From the NCBI RefSeq assembly GCF_001005315.1, contig NZ_LBMG01000044.1, positions 1 through 55,079 of the forward strand: a stretch of DNA of 55,079 nucleotides. Reading direction: 5' to 3'. Under the pieces are notes generated by a model, which was not told the DNA's origin, did not search any database, and was given only the letters and a program-made list of their open reading frames with translations. Positions 17,402-25,644 of this stretch are shown here, one piece after another (position 1 is the first letter of the stretch; every line of letters starts with the position of its first letter). The DNA is from Kordia jejudonensis. Its GTDB lineage: Bacteria > Bacteroidota > Bacteroidia > Flavobacteriales > Flavobacteriaceae. A program made the position numbers and the translations under genes.

Positions 17402-19162
17402 ATGCGAAACCAAATAGTAAGATCAAGTTTTATTCTAGTGATATTTTTTATCGCTAATTTGGCGAATGCTCAGGACGATGATAAAAAGAAGGACAAAGAC
17501 AAAGATAAAAACATCGGAACGGAAGTGGTAAATGTGGTACGTTCGTATACACCAACCATTTCAGATGCGTTTAAAATAAAGCAAACACCTTCGTTGAATG
17601 ATAAAGAAACGAACAAAAAGAAAGAGATAAAATACTCCATCTTCTCGTTTCCAGTAGCATCTACTTTTACACCTGCAAAAGGAAAAGCAGAAGGGTTGAA
17701 GAAAGCTAAAAGAGAAAAACTATACAATACATATGTATCGCTTGGTTTAGGAAATTACAATACGGCCGCACTTGATTTCTATACAAGTAGAGCGATCAGT
17801 AGAAACGAAACATTTGACATTTCTTTGAATCATCATTCTTCGCAAGGCGGAATTGACAATGTGCAATTAGACGACAAATTTTTCGATACAAAACTAGATT
17901 TAGCATACATAAATCGAGGTCGTGATTTTTCCTGGAAAGGAAAACTAGGCTATCAACATCAAATTTACAATTGGTACGGTTTGCCAGAAGGTTTTTTAAC
18001 ACCTGACCAAATCGGAACCATTAGCGAACAACAAACGTATCATAATATCTATGTTGGCGCAGATGTAAACATGGAAGATTCGTTTTTCAATGGTGGAAAA
18101 GTATTATACAGAAGAATGTTTGATGCGTTTAGCTCTGGCGAAAACAGATTAATTTTACAACCAGAATTCGAAGTAGCAATTGCTGGCGAATTAATCAAAA
18201 CTACCGTAGATATTGATTACGTTGGCGGAACATTCAAAAATAATTTTCAAGAAACAGGCGGAATCGATTACAGTACACTAAAAGCTGGAATCTCGCCAAG
18301 TTTAGTCATTCTAAGGGATGATTTAACGGTAAACTTTGGAGCGGGAATCTATGTTGGTTTAGACCTTGAAAATAGTAAAAACGACATCTTTATCTATCCA
18401 AGAATTACAGCTCAATATAAACTAAGTGGTGATAATGTTATCGCTTACGCGGGAATTAAAGGCGATTTACAACAAAACTCGTATTATGATTTTGTACAAG
18501 AAAATAACTTTGTATCGCCAACTTTGGCAATTGCACCAACCGATCAGCAATACAATGGTTACTTAGGAATCAAAGGAAAACTAAACGCAAATGTGAGTTA
18601 CAACGCAAGAGCTTCGTACATGTCTGAAAGTGGAAAAGCATTATTTCAAGTTAATGAATTCAATCCATCGGCAACTTCCGACAATGGTTATACCTACGGA
18701 AACTCATTCAATGTTGTATATGACGATGTAAATACAATTTCGGTATTTGGAGAAATAAATGTTGACATTACTAGCAACTTTAAATTTGGAGCAAAAGCAG
18801 AATATTTCAATTACAATACAGATAAACAAACAGAAGCGTGGAACTTACCCGATTTGGAAGCATCCATCTTTGCGGATTATCAAATTACAGAACACTGGTT
18901 TGCAGGCGCTAACATATTTTACATTGGAGAACGCAAAGACTTAGTTACATTTGGACCAGGAACATTTTTTCCTGTAGTGCAAGAAGTAACGTTGGATAGT
19001 TTCATAGATGTAAATGCACATTTTGGATATCGTTTCAATCACAGACTAACTGCATTTGTAAAAGCAAACAACATTGCAAATCAAGATTACCAACGTTGGA
19101 TAAACTTCCCTGTACAGCAATTTCAAGTCTTAGCAGGAGCAACGTATAAATTCGATTTCTAA
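17402..19162 (+). CDS. Outer-membrane beta-barrel protein, TonB-receptor-like
   Basis: The reading frame is open from an ATG at 17339, but I choose the ATG at 17402 because it gives a normal signal peptide (MRNQIVRSSFILVIFFIANL ending NAQ). The upstream 21 residues are hydrophilic and overlap the TPR gene by 11 bases. After a Lys/Asp-rich linker comes about 450 residues of alternating aromatic strands (GKLGYQHQIYNWYGL, NFKFGAKAEYFNYNT, LTAFVKANNIANQDY), ending in a terminal Phe (VLAGATYKFDF) typical of barrels. There is no plug domain and no carboxypeptidase-like domain, so it is not a complete TonB receptor. It is paired with the TPR protein. The role is unknown. Confidence 0.78.
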   Translation: MRNQIVRSSFILVIFFIANLANAQDDDKKKDKDKDKNIGTEVVNVVRSYTPTISDAFKIKQTPSLNDKETNKKKEIKYSIFSFPVASTFTPAKGKAEGLKKAKREKLYNTYVSLGLGNYNTAALDFYTSRAISRNETFDISLNHHSSQGGIDNVQLDDKFFDTKLDLAYINRGRDFSWKGKLGYQHQIYNWYGLPEGFLTPDQIGTISEQQTYHNIYVGADVNMEDSFFNGGKVLYRRMFDAFSSGENRLILQPEFEVAIAGELIKTTVDIDYVGGTFKNNFQETGGIDYSTLKAGISPSLVILRDDLTVNFGAGIYVGLDLENSKNDIFIYPRITAQYKLSGDNVIAYAGIKGDLQQNSYYDFVQENNFVSPTLAIAPTDQQYNGYLGIKGKLNANVSYNARASYMSESGKALFQVNEFNPSATSDNGYTYGNSFNVVYDDVNTISVFGEINVDITSNFKFGAKAEYFNYNTDKQTEAWNLPDLEASIFADYQITEHWFAGANIFYIGERKDLVTFGPGTFFPVVQEVTLDSFIDVNAHFGYRFNHRLTAFVKANNIANQDYQRWINFPVQQFQVLAGATYKFDF

Positions 19163-19185
19163 AAGATAAAATATAATAAACGTAC

Positions 19186-19215
19186 AAAAGCGCTCAATTC
19201 ACATGGAGCGCTTTT
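19186..19215 (+). terminator. Intrinsic terminator
   Basis: AAAAGCGCTC and GAGCGCTTTT form a ten-base stem, followed by further T residues. It lies 24 bases after the stop of the outer-membrane barrel gene. Confidence 0.85.
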
Positions 19216-19330
19216 TTTGTGAATTTTTATTTCAAAACCTAAAACCAATTCATCAACACATCAAAAAGTTGTATTTTTAAAGCTTTAAGTTAAAAACAAT
19301 AATAACTCTTTAGGAGTTGTCTTATTCGAT

Positions 19331-19354
19331 TGTCATATCGAGCGCAGTCGAGAT
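19331..19354. repeat. Dispersed GCGCAGTCGA repeat, copy 3
   Basis: tgtcatatcgagcgcagtcg followed by agat is nearly identical to the copy at 24372 and related to those at 339 and 10318. It lies in the leader of the amidohydrolase gene. Confidence 0.75.
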
Positions 19355-19396
19355 ACAGTTAAACAACATCAAACCTAACCTAAAATAATTTACCAA

Positions 19397-21022
19397 ATGC
19401 AAAAACTAACCGCATTACTCTTACTCACATTGCTATTCTTTTCCTGTTCGGAGAAAGAACAAGTGGATACCATAATTTTCAATGCAACTATCTATACTGT
19501 AGATTCAGATTTTTCTAAAGCAGAAGCCTTTGCAGTAAAAGATGGAAAATTTGTGGCTGTAGGAAGCGAAAGTGACATTTTAGACAATTATGAAGCTCCA
19601 AAAAAGATAAATGTTGGTGGAAAAACCATTCTTCCAGGTCTTATAGACGCGCATTGTCACTTTTACGGCTTAGGAATGAACATGCAAAGTGTCGATTTGG
19701 TTGGCACAACTAGTTTTGAAGAAGTCATTTCAAAAGTAGTGGCATTTCAAAAAGAAAAAAATGCTCCGTTTATCGTAGGAAGAGGTTGGGACCAAAACGA
19801 TTGGGAAAACAAAGAATTTCCAACAAAAGATCGTTTAGATGAACTATTTCCAGACACGCCAGTAGCATTAATGCGTGTAGATGGACATGCATATTTGGCA
19901 AATCAGAAAGCGTTGGATTTGGCAGGAATTACGCCAGAAACAAAAATAGCTGGTGGCGAAATTCAACTAATAAATGGAAAACTAACAGGGATTTTAGTAG
20001 ACAATCCAATGGATTTAATTGATGAAGTGATTCCAAAACCATCACGTACACAACAAATTCAAGCCTTGCAAGATGCAGAAAAAGCATGTTTTGCATTTGG
20101 TTTAACGACAATAAACGACGCAGGATTAGACAAAAGTGTTATCAATTTAATAGACAGTTTGCAAAAAGCAGATGCGTTGCACATGCGCGTGTATGCCATG
20201 ATTAGCAATACGCCAGCCAATGTAGCACACTATATCAACAAAGAACCGTACAAAACAGATCATCTAAATGTGCGTTCGTTCAAAGTATACGGAGATGGCG
20301 CGTTGGGTTCACGTGGAGCTGTATTAAAAGATTCGTATACAGACAAAGAAAATCACTTTGGCGCAATGGTCATCAGTCCTGAAGAATTGTCAAAACTTGC
20401 GGCACGCATTGCAAAAACGGACTATCAAATGAACACGCATGCTATTGGCGATTCGGCAAACTATCAAGTCTTAAAAACCTATGCTAACGTGCTAAAAGAT
20501 CAGACAGATCGTCGTTGGAAAGTAGAACATGCACAAGTAATAGATGAAGCAGACTTTGTGCAATTTGAAAACAAAAACATCATTCCGTCAGTGCAACCTA
20601 CACATGCAACAAGTGATATGTATTGGGCAGGCGATCGTTTGGGCGAAAAGCGTTTAAAAGATGCATATGCCTATAAAAAACTGCTTGAAATCTCAGGGCA
20701 AGTTGCGCTCGGAACTGACTTTCCAGTAGAAGATGTAAGTACGTTTAAAACCTTTTATGCGGCTGTTGCCAGAAAAGACTCAGATCAATATCCTAATGGT
20801 GGTTTTCAAATAGAAAATGCCTTATCTCGTGAAGAAACACTCAAAGGAATGACAATTTGGGCAGCATACAGCAACTTTGAAGAAAACGAAAAAGGAAGTA
20901 TTGAAATCGGGAAATTTGCGGATTTTGTAGTCTTAGACAAAAATATTATGGAAGTTCCTGAAAAAGAAATTCTTACAACAAACGTTGCACAAACCTATTT
21001 GGCGGGTAAAAAAGTAAATTAG
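19397..21022 (+). CDS. YtcJ-like amidohydrolase lipoprotein
   Basis: This 541-residue metal-dependent hydrolase belongs to the amidohydrolase-3 group (YtcJ/NfdA-like). The metal motif PGLIDAHCHF (residues near 75-84), the later MNTHAIGDSAN and VEHAQVID histidines and the LGTDFPVE aspartate are all present, as is the C-terminal GSIEIGKFADFVVLD strand that rebuilds the small beta domain. The N-terminus ends in a lipobox (TLLFFSCS, Cys near 17), so it is a lipoprotein facing the periplasm or outer membrane. The substrate is probably an N-acyl or amide compound but is not predictable. It stands alone. Confidence 0.9.
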   Translation: MQKLTALLLLTLLFFSCSEKEQVDTIIFNATIYTVDSDFSKAEAFAVKDGKFVAVGSESDILDNYEAPKKINVGGKTILPGLIDAHCHFYGLGMNMQSVDLVGTTSFEEVISKVVAFQKEKNAPFIVGRGWDQNDWENKEFPTKDRLDELFPDTPVALMRVDGHAYLANQKALDLAGITPETKIAGGEIQLINGKLTGILVDNPMDLIDEVIPKPSRTQQIQALQDAEKACFAFGLTTINDAGLDKSVINLIDSLQKADALHMRVYAMISNTPANVAHYINKEPYKTDHLNVRSFKVYGDGALGSRGAVLKDSYTDKENHFGAMVISPEELSKLAARIAKTDYQMNTHAIGDSANYQVLKTYANVLKDQTDRRWKVEHAQVIDEADFVQFENKNIIPSVQPTHATSDMYWAGDRLGEKRLKDAYAYKKLLEISGQVALGTDFPVEDVSTFKTFYAAVARKDSDQYPNGGFQIENALSREETLKGMTIWAAYSNFEENEKGSIEIGKFADFVVLDKNIMEVPEKEILTTNVAQTYLAGKKVN

Positions 21023-21055
21023 ATTTTTTTGGTCTGTTCTTGCGAAGGATTGAAT

Positions 21056-21167
21056 ATTTTGGTCGCTTCGCTTTTTGGTCGCTTCGCTTTTTGGTCGCTT
21101 CGCTTTTTGGTCGCTTCGCTTTTTGGTCGCTTCGCATTTTGGTCGCTTCGCTTTTTGGTCGCTTCGC
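21056..21167. repeat. 16-bp tandem repeat, seven copies
   Basis: Seven copies of tttttggtcgcttcgc occur at a strict 16-base spacing (the ggtcgcttcgc cores begin at 21061, 21077, 21093, 21109, 21125, 21141 and 21157). One spacer has an A for T change. It is GC-richer than its surroundings and begins just after the amidohydrolase stop. A 74-codon frame across it encodes only the repeat in rotating frames and is not a gene. Confidence 0.92.
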
Positions 21168-21242
21168 GTTGGTTCTTAAAATACTTTTTTATTTAAAATT
21201 CAACATTTATAATTCAGCATTCACAATTTATAATTCCCAAAC

Positions 21243-21286
21243 ATCACTTCGAGTGAATTTGTAAAACAAATTTGTATCGAGAAGTC
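21243..21286. repeat. Dispersed CACTTCGAGTGAA ... TATCGAGAAGT hairpin, copy 2
   Basis: The copy reads cacttcgagtgaatttg, then a short loop, then caaatttgtatcgagaagt. Inner arms AATTTGT and ACAAATT pair perfectly. The same outer sequences occur at 7365-7406, with different inner arms that still pair, which suggests that the hairpin rather than the exact sequence is kept. Confidence 0.65.
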
Positions 21287-21351
21287 ATTTCCACTCTAAT
21301 AAATACCAAACCGTCAAGCAATGCAATTACCAAAAAAACCATAAAGAAAAA

Positions 21352-21379
21352 AACTCAGAAGTCTTTTGACTTCTGAGTT
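21352..21379 (-). terminator. Strong intrinsic terminator
   Basis: A perfect twelve-base stem AACTCAGAAGTC / GACTTCTGAGTT closes on a TTTT loop. On the minus strand it is followed by a T-run, ending the DUF2911 gene. Confidence 0.9.
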
Positions 21380-21416
21380 CTTCAAATAACCAATAATAAC
21401 AATAAATAAAGAATAA

Positions 21417-21956
21417 TTAAAAACTAAACGGTACAGCAACGCTAATATTGTCCCATGCTAATATCATGTTGGTACCATCAGTTTCTTTTTTAAACGCTAT
21501 TGAAAAATATTCAACAGTGTCAATATTTTGTACAGGAACGTCTAATCGGGCAACATCCTTATCTTTATCATAATAATAAGAACCCCAAACGTCCGTGTCT
21601 GAATTTAAAATAATTGTCCAAGATTTTTTTCCAGGAATCGTAAATAAAGTGTACGTTCCAGCCTTGATATCTGTTTCGCCAAGTTTTACATCTTGAAAAA
21701 ATGTAACCTCAGTCGCTTCATTTGCACCAGTTCGCCATACTTTGCTGTAAGGAACTAAGTTTCCAAAAATAGATCTTCCCTTCTTTTGTGGTCTTCCATA
21801 AACCACTTTAATTACAGGAGGTGCATTTCTTTTCGATTTAAAATAACTAATATCATGAGGACTTTTATCAATATCACTGAATTTCTGTGCAGAAACGTCA
21901 ACGCTACAAAACAGAAATGTGATTAAAAAAATAATAGCTAGGAAGCTTTTCTTCAT
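21417..21956 (-). CDS. DUF2911 domain-containing secreted protein
   Basis: This 179-residue protein matches the DUF2911 family of Bacteroidota. The domain runs from VIKVVYGRPQKKGRSIFGNL through PYSKVWRTGANEATEVTF, DIKAGTYTLFTIPGKKSWTI and the closing strand MILAWDNISVAVPFSF. A signal peptide (FLAIIFLITFLFCSVDVSA) precedes it, so it is exported. The function of the family is unknown. The gene stands alone with its own terminator. Confidence 0.92.
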   Translation of the reverse strand: MKKSFLAIIFLITFLFCSVDVSAQKFSDIDKSPHDISYFKSKRNAPPVIKVVYGRPQKKGRSIFGNLVPYSKVWRTGANEATEVTFFQDVKLGETDIKAGTYTLFTIPGKKSWTIILNSDTDVWGSYYYDKDKDVARLDVPVQNIDTVEYFSIAFKKETDGTNMILAWDNISVAVPFSF

Positions 21957-22306
21957 GATGAATAAATTATGACATAAAACTACTAAAACTTATTCTTAGA
22001 ATAATGTTAAACTTTCATTACAGATGTTAAAGTTCTGAGAATTCCAAAAAAAACAATTTCTTTTCAGCGTTTGAGTTTTTTAAATAACATGATTTCGATG
22101 TGAAAATTTAGTTTGATACTTTTCTTTTCCAAAGTATAGCAGAAATTTTTCGTTAAAAATCTGAAAATATGGTTTATATCAGAAAACTTCTAATTATTAG
22201 CTAAAATCAGTTATGTCAAACTGACGTTAAATAGTAAGGTAAAGCCATACAGACATCTCGGAAAAAAATAATAAGTTTAAGTACATATAACTAAAACACA
22301 CAAATC
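21957..22306. other. Divergent spacer before the small peptide gene
   Basis: This 350-base AT-rich region lies between the DUF2911 gene (minus) and the small GG-leader peptide (plus). I see no ORF, hairpin or repeat in it. A weak TAAGTTTA at 22272-22279 could be the -7 element of the peptide gene. Confidence 0.4.
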
Positions 22307-22468
22307 ATGAAAAAAAGAAAACACATGCAACACTTACAATTCAAAAGAAAAACCATTGTTAACCTTTCCAATACCAATATGCTTAAAGGTGGTATAAGAG
22401 ATTTTACAGGCGATTCCTGTTTCGAAGTCTGTAATACCGATTTGCGCAATTGTACTTGGGGCGAATAA
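22307..22468 (+). CDS. Small GG-leader peptide, class I lanthipeptide precursor-like
   Basis: This 53-residue ORF has the layout of a Bacteroidota ribosomal natural-product precursor. A basic leader contains LQFKRKTIVNLSNTNMLKGG, matching the pattern L-x-L-K-K-x-T-I-x-x-L-(N/S)-x-x-x-M-x-x-(I/L)-K-G-G seen in flavobacterial class I lanthipeptide leaders. The core after GG is 24 residues, IRDFTGDSCFEV then CNTDLRNCTWGE, with three Cys, three Thr and one Ser, enough for thioether or disulfide rings. It has its own start, a following intrinsic terminator, and no overlap with other genes. No LanB, LanC, radical SAM or peptidase-transporter gene is in the window, so it is an orphan precursor; the modifying enzymes would be elsewhere or absent. 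The leader likeness is from memory of the family and is not an alignment. Confidence 0.7.
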   Translation: MKKRKHMQHLQFKRKTIVNLSNTNMLKGGIRDFTGDSCFEVCNTDLRNCTWGE

Positions 22469-22494
22469 TAAATAGGAACAACACAAAAGAAGGG

Positions 22495-22523
22495 AAGGAA
22501 TGCATTATAGCGTTCCTTTTTTT
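22495..22523 (+). terminator. Intrinsic terminator after the peptide gene
   Basis: AAGGAATGC and GCGTTCCTT pair (one G-T pair) around ATTATA and are followed by a T-run. It lies 26 bases after the peptide stop and shows that the peptide is an independent transcript. Confidence 0.85.
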
Positions 22524-22684
22524 ATAATTTGAAAGTATTCCTACTTTTTTTGATGATAATATTTGTAAATGTTATCAAATGCATCTTTTTTAGTTTTAAA
22601 TTATAACTAGAATAGCTACTTATGTTTTTAAAATGAAAGTTTAGATTCATATTTGTAGTGTAATTATAATAAAAAGTAAAAATT

Positions 22685-24349
22685 ATGTGTGGAATCGTAT
22701 GTGCCTTTGATTTAAAAGAAAAAGAAGAGAAACTAAGACCTCAACTTTTAGAAATGTCGAAAAAAATTCGTCATCGTGGTCCAGATTGGAGTGGAATATA
22801 TAGTTCAGAAAAAGCCATCTTGGCACATGAACGTTTAGCAATTGTAGATCCTGCTTCAGGAAAACAACCTTTATTTAGTGAAGATAAACAACTTGTATTA
22901 GCCGCAAATGGCGAAATATACAATCATAGAGAATTACGCAAACAGTTTGAAGATTCATATACATTTCAAACACAATCCGATTGCGAAGTCATCCTAGCAT
23001 TATACAAAGAAAAAGGAAGTACGTTTTTAGACGAACTCAACGGAATCTTTGGTTTTGCTGTGTACGATGTACAAGAAGATCGTTACTTAGTTGCCAGAGA
23101 TCATATGGGAATCATTCCTTTATACATGGGTTGGGACAAAAACGGAACATTCTATGTCGCTTCCGAATTAAAAGCCTTAGAAGGTGTGTGTAGTAAAATA
23201 GAAGTATTTCCTCCAGGACACTATTTAGATAGCAAAGACGGCGAATTAAAACAATGGTACCAACGCGATTGGATGGAATATGAAGCCGTAAAAGAAAACC
23301 AAACCAGTATTGACGAATTACGCGAAGCGCTAGAAGCATCCATTCACAGACAATTAATGTCCGATGTTCCTTATGGAGTATTGCTTTCAGGTGGATTAGA
23401 TTCTTCAATTACATCTGCTGTTGCGAAAAAATATGCGCAAAAACGAATAGAAACAGACGATCAAAGTGACGCTTGGTGGCCACAATTGCATTCCTTTTCT
23501 ATAGGATTAGATGGTTCGCCAGATTTGGCTGCTGCCAGAAAAGTTGCCGATCATATAGGAACCATTCATCACGAAATTACCTTTACCATTCAAGAAGGTT
23601 TAGATGCCATCAAAGATGTAATCTATCATTTGGAAACTTACGACATTACGACGATTCGTGCGTCAACGCCAATGTATCTCATGGCAAGAGTTATTAAATC
23701 TATGGGAATCAAAATGGTATTATCTGGTGAAGGAGCCGACGAAATTTTTGGAGGATACTTATACTTCCACAAAGCACCAAGCGCAGAAGAATTGCACAAA
23801 GAAACAGTTCGTAAACTAGATAAACTATACCAATATGACTGTTTACGTGCCAACAAATCATTAGCAGCTTGGGGAATAGAAGGTCGTGTACCTTTCCTAG
23901 ACAAAGAATTTATGGATGTTGCCATGCGCATCAATCCACAAGATAAAATGATCAACGGCGAACGTATGGAAAAGTGGGTATTGCGTAAAGCATTCGAATC
24001 CTACTTGCCTGAAAGCGTAGCCTGGAGACAAAAAGAACAATTTAGTGACGGAGTTGGCTACAGTTGGATTGACACCTTAAAAGAATTAGTAGAAAGCGAA
24101 GTATCCGATGAGCAATTGGCAAATGCAAAATATCGTTTCCCAATTCAAACACCAAGAGCCAAAGAAGAGTACTATTACAGAAGTATCTTTGAAGAGCATT
24201 TTCCATCAGAAACAGCTTCATTAACGGTTCCATCGGTTCCTTCAGTGGCTTGTAGTTCGGTAACGGCTTTAGAGTGGGATGAATCATTCAAAAACATGAA
24301 CGATCCTTCAGGAAGAGCTGTAGCAAACGTTCACGAAGAAGCGTATTAG
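22685..24349 (+). CDS. asnB: Asparagine synthase B (glutamine-hydrolysing)
   Basis: AsnB converts aspartate, glutamine and ATP to asparagine. The N-terminal Ntn glutaminase begins at Cys2 (MCGIVCAF), with RHRGPDWSG and the NGEIYNHREL motif. The synthetase domain has the pyrophosphate loop VLLSGGLDSSI (residues 233-243) and the SGEGADEIFGGY motif. The 554-residue length equals E. coli-type AsnB. It stands alone, 216 bases after the small peptide's terminator, so there is no reason to link it to peptide maturation. Confidence 0.97.
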   Translation: MCGIVCAFDLKEKEEKLRPQLLEMSKKIRHRGPDWSGIYSSEKAILAHERLAIVDPASGKQPLFSEDKQLVLAANGEIYNHRELRKQFEDSYTFQTQSDCEVILALYKEKGSTFLDELNGIFGFAVYDVQEDRYLVARDHMGIIPLYMGWDKNGTFYVASELKALEGVCSKIEVFPPGHYLDSKDGELKQWYQRDWMEYEAVKENQTSIDELREALEASIHRQLMSDVPYGVLLSGGLDSSITSAVAKKYAQKRIETDDQSDAWWPQLHSFSIGLDGSPDLAAARKVADHIGTIHHEITFTIQEGLDAIKDVIYHLETYDITTIRASTPMYLMARVIKSMGIKMVLSGEGADEIFGGYLYFHKAPSAEELHKETVRKLDKLYQYDCLRANKSLAAWGIEGRVPFLDKEFMDVAMRINPQDKMINGERMEKWVLRKAFESYLPESVAWRQKEQFSDGVGYSWIDTLKELVESEVSDEQLANAKYRFPIQTPRAKEEYYYRSIFEEHFPSETASLTVPSVPSVACSSVTALEWDESFKNMNDPSGRAVANVHEEAY

Positions 24350-24371
24350 ATAGTTGTATCTTGTCATTCCT

Positions 24372-24398
24372 GTGTCATATCGAGCGCAGTCGAGATAA
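24372..24398. repeat. Dispersed GCGCAGTCGA repeat, copy 4
   Basis: tgtcatatcgagcgcagtcg then agataaa repeats the copy at 19331 almost exactly. It lies 22 bases after the asnB stop. Confidence 0.75.
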
Positions 24399-24484
24399 AT
24401 AGAGAATCATATTGAGAAGTACTTTAAAAACAAAAAACACTTACAAAGTAGCACACACACTTTTATACATAATTACACTTTTAA

Positions 24485-24518
24485 AAAGCGTCCTATTATA
24501 GCAATAGGGCGTTTTTTT
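24485..24518 (+). terminator. Intrinsic terminator downstream of asnB
   Basis: A thirteen-pair stem AAAGCGTCCTATT / AATAGGGCGTTT with two G-T pairs surrounds ATAGC and runs into seven T residues. Confidence 0.85.
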
Positions 24519-24553
24519 ATTTTCTACATAAAGAAAAAAACTATCTTTAAAAC

Positions 24554-25588
24554 ATGAAACTTTCCATAACAATACAAAACTTTGAATTACCGCTAAAAAA
24601 TCCGTTTACGATTTCGCGTTATACAGTTACGGTGCAACAAACAGTAGTAGTTTCAATTTCTGATGGAAACTATACAGGTTATGGAGAAGCAACGGTAAAT
24701 CCGTATTATAATAGTACTGTTGAAAGTATACAGGCTTCCGCCAGAAGTGTCAAAGTTGTACTTGAAGCTGTAGAGAAACATACACATCCTACCAAACTTT
24801 GGACACAACTCGAACCGTATCTAAAAGACAACTACTTTGCGTTGTGTGCTATTGATTGTGCGTATTGGGATGTATATGCAAAACAACAACAAAAACCGTT
24901 GCGCCGATTTTGGAGTACGGACGATTTGAAACTTCCCAAAACCAACTTTACCATCGGAATTGATTCGGTTGCAATAATGAAATCAAAAATTTTGGAAACA
25001 CCTTGGCCAATCTATAAAATAAAACTTGGTACACAAAACGATATCAAAATCATTCAATCACTTCGCGAAGTCACAAATGCCGTTTTTCGAGTAGATGCCA
25101 ATTGTGCTTGGACAGTGGAAGAAACACTCAAAAATGCTAAAATCTTAAAAGAATTAGGTGTCGAATTCATTGAACAACCACTAAAAGCTGACAATTGGGA
25201 AGGCATGAAAATTCTAAAAGAAAAAAGTGTACTACCAATCATAGCTGACGAAAGTTGTAAAAAACTTGCAGATGTTTCAAGCTGTGCAGCCGTTTTTCAT
25301 GGCATTAATATCAAATTGATGAAATGTGGAGGAATTACACCAGCGTTGCAAATGATTCAAATCGCGAAAGCGAAACACTTAAAAGTGATGGTCGGTTGTA
25401 TGACAGAATCTACCATTGGAATTTCAAATCTTGCCCAATTGGCGCCTTTACTAGATTATATTGATGCTGATGGCGCTTTGTTATTACAAAACGATATTGC
25501 TAAAGGTGTAACGTTTCAAAATGGAGACATACGATATGCTAACGGAAATGGTTCGGGAGCATTGCTAAATAGTGAATTACAAAAATAA
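24554..25588 (+). CDS. Dipeptide epimerase (enolase superfamily)
   Basis: This 344-residue enzyme belongs to the muconate-lactonising-enzyme subgroup of the enolase superfamily. The KxK base is YKIKLG (Lys155, Lys157), the metal ligands are Asp181 (RVDANCAW), Glu207 (EQPL) and Asp232 (ADES), and the opposite base is in NIKLMKCGG (Lys254 or Lys257). The DxD specificity segment near the C-terminus reads YIDADGALLL, as in L-Ala-D/L-Glu epimerases, which recycle murein peptides. Other dipeptide substrates are known in the family, so the exact one is inferred. Confidence 0.9.
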   Translation: MKLSITIQNFELPLKNPFTISRYTVTVQQTVVVSISDGNYTGYGEATVNPYYNSTVESIQASARSVKVVLEAVEKHTHPTKLWTQLEPYLKDNYFALCAIDCAYWDVYAKQQQKPLRRFWSTDDLKLPKTNFTIGIDSVAIMKSKILETPWPIYKIKLGTQNDIKIIQSLREVTNAVFRVDANCAWTVEETLKNAKILKELGVEFIEQPLKADNWEGMKILKEKSVLPIIADESCKKLADVSSCAAVFHGINIKLMKCGGITPALQMIQIAKAKHLKVMVGCMTESTIGISNLAQLAPLLDYIDADGALLLQNDIAKGVTFQNGDIRYANGNGSGALLNSELQK

Positions 25589-25618
25589 AACGCTCAGCAT
25601 TTTTACATGCTGAGCGTT
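25589..25618. terminator. Bidirectional intrinsic terminator
   Basis: A perfect twelve-base stem AACGCTCAGCAT / ATGCTGAGCGTT with a TTTTAC loop begins directly after the epimerase stop. T-runs flank it on both strands, so it serves the epimerase and the convergent T9SS gene. Confidence 0.9.
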
Positions 25619-25644
25619 TTTGTTTTATATAAAAGCAAAAAATA

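Noticed and set aside
21040-21264. 74-codon ORF over the 16-bp tandem repeat
   Set aside because: The protein is only the repeat read in rotating frames (FGRFAFWSLRFLVASL); a 16-base unit without stops yields such frames automatically.
22685-24349. AsnB as a maturation enzyme (lasso-cyclase-like) for the small peptide at 22307
   Set aside because: It has the complete glutaminase domain with Cys2 and the normal length of a primary asparagine synthetase, and the peptide has its own terminator. Lasso cyclases lack a working glutaminase and come with leader peptidase genes.
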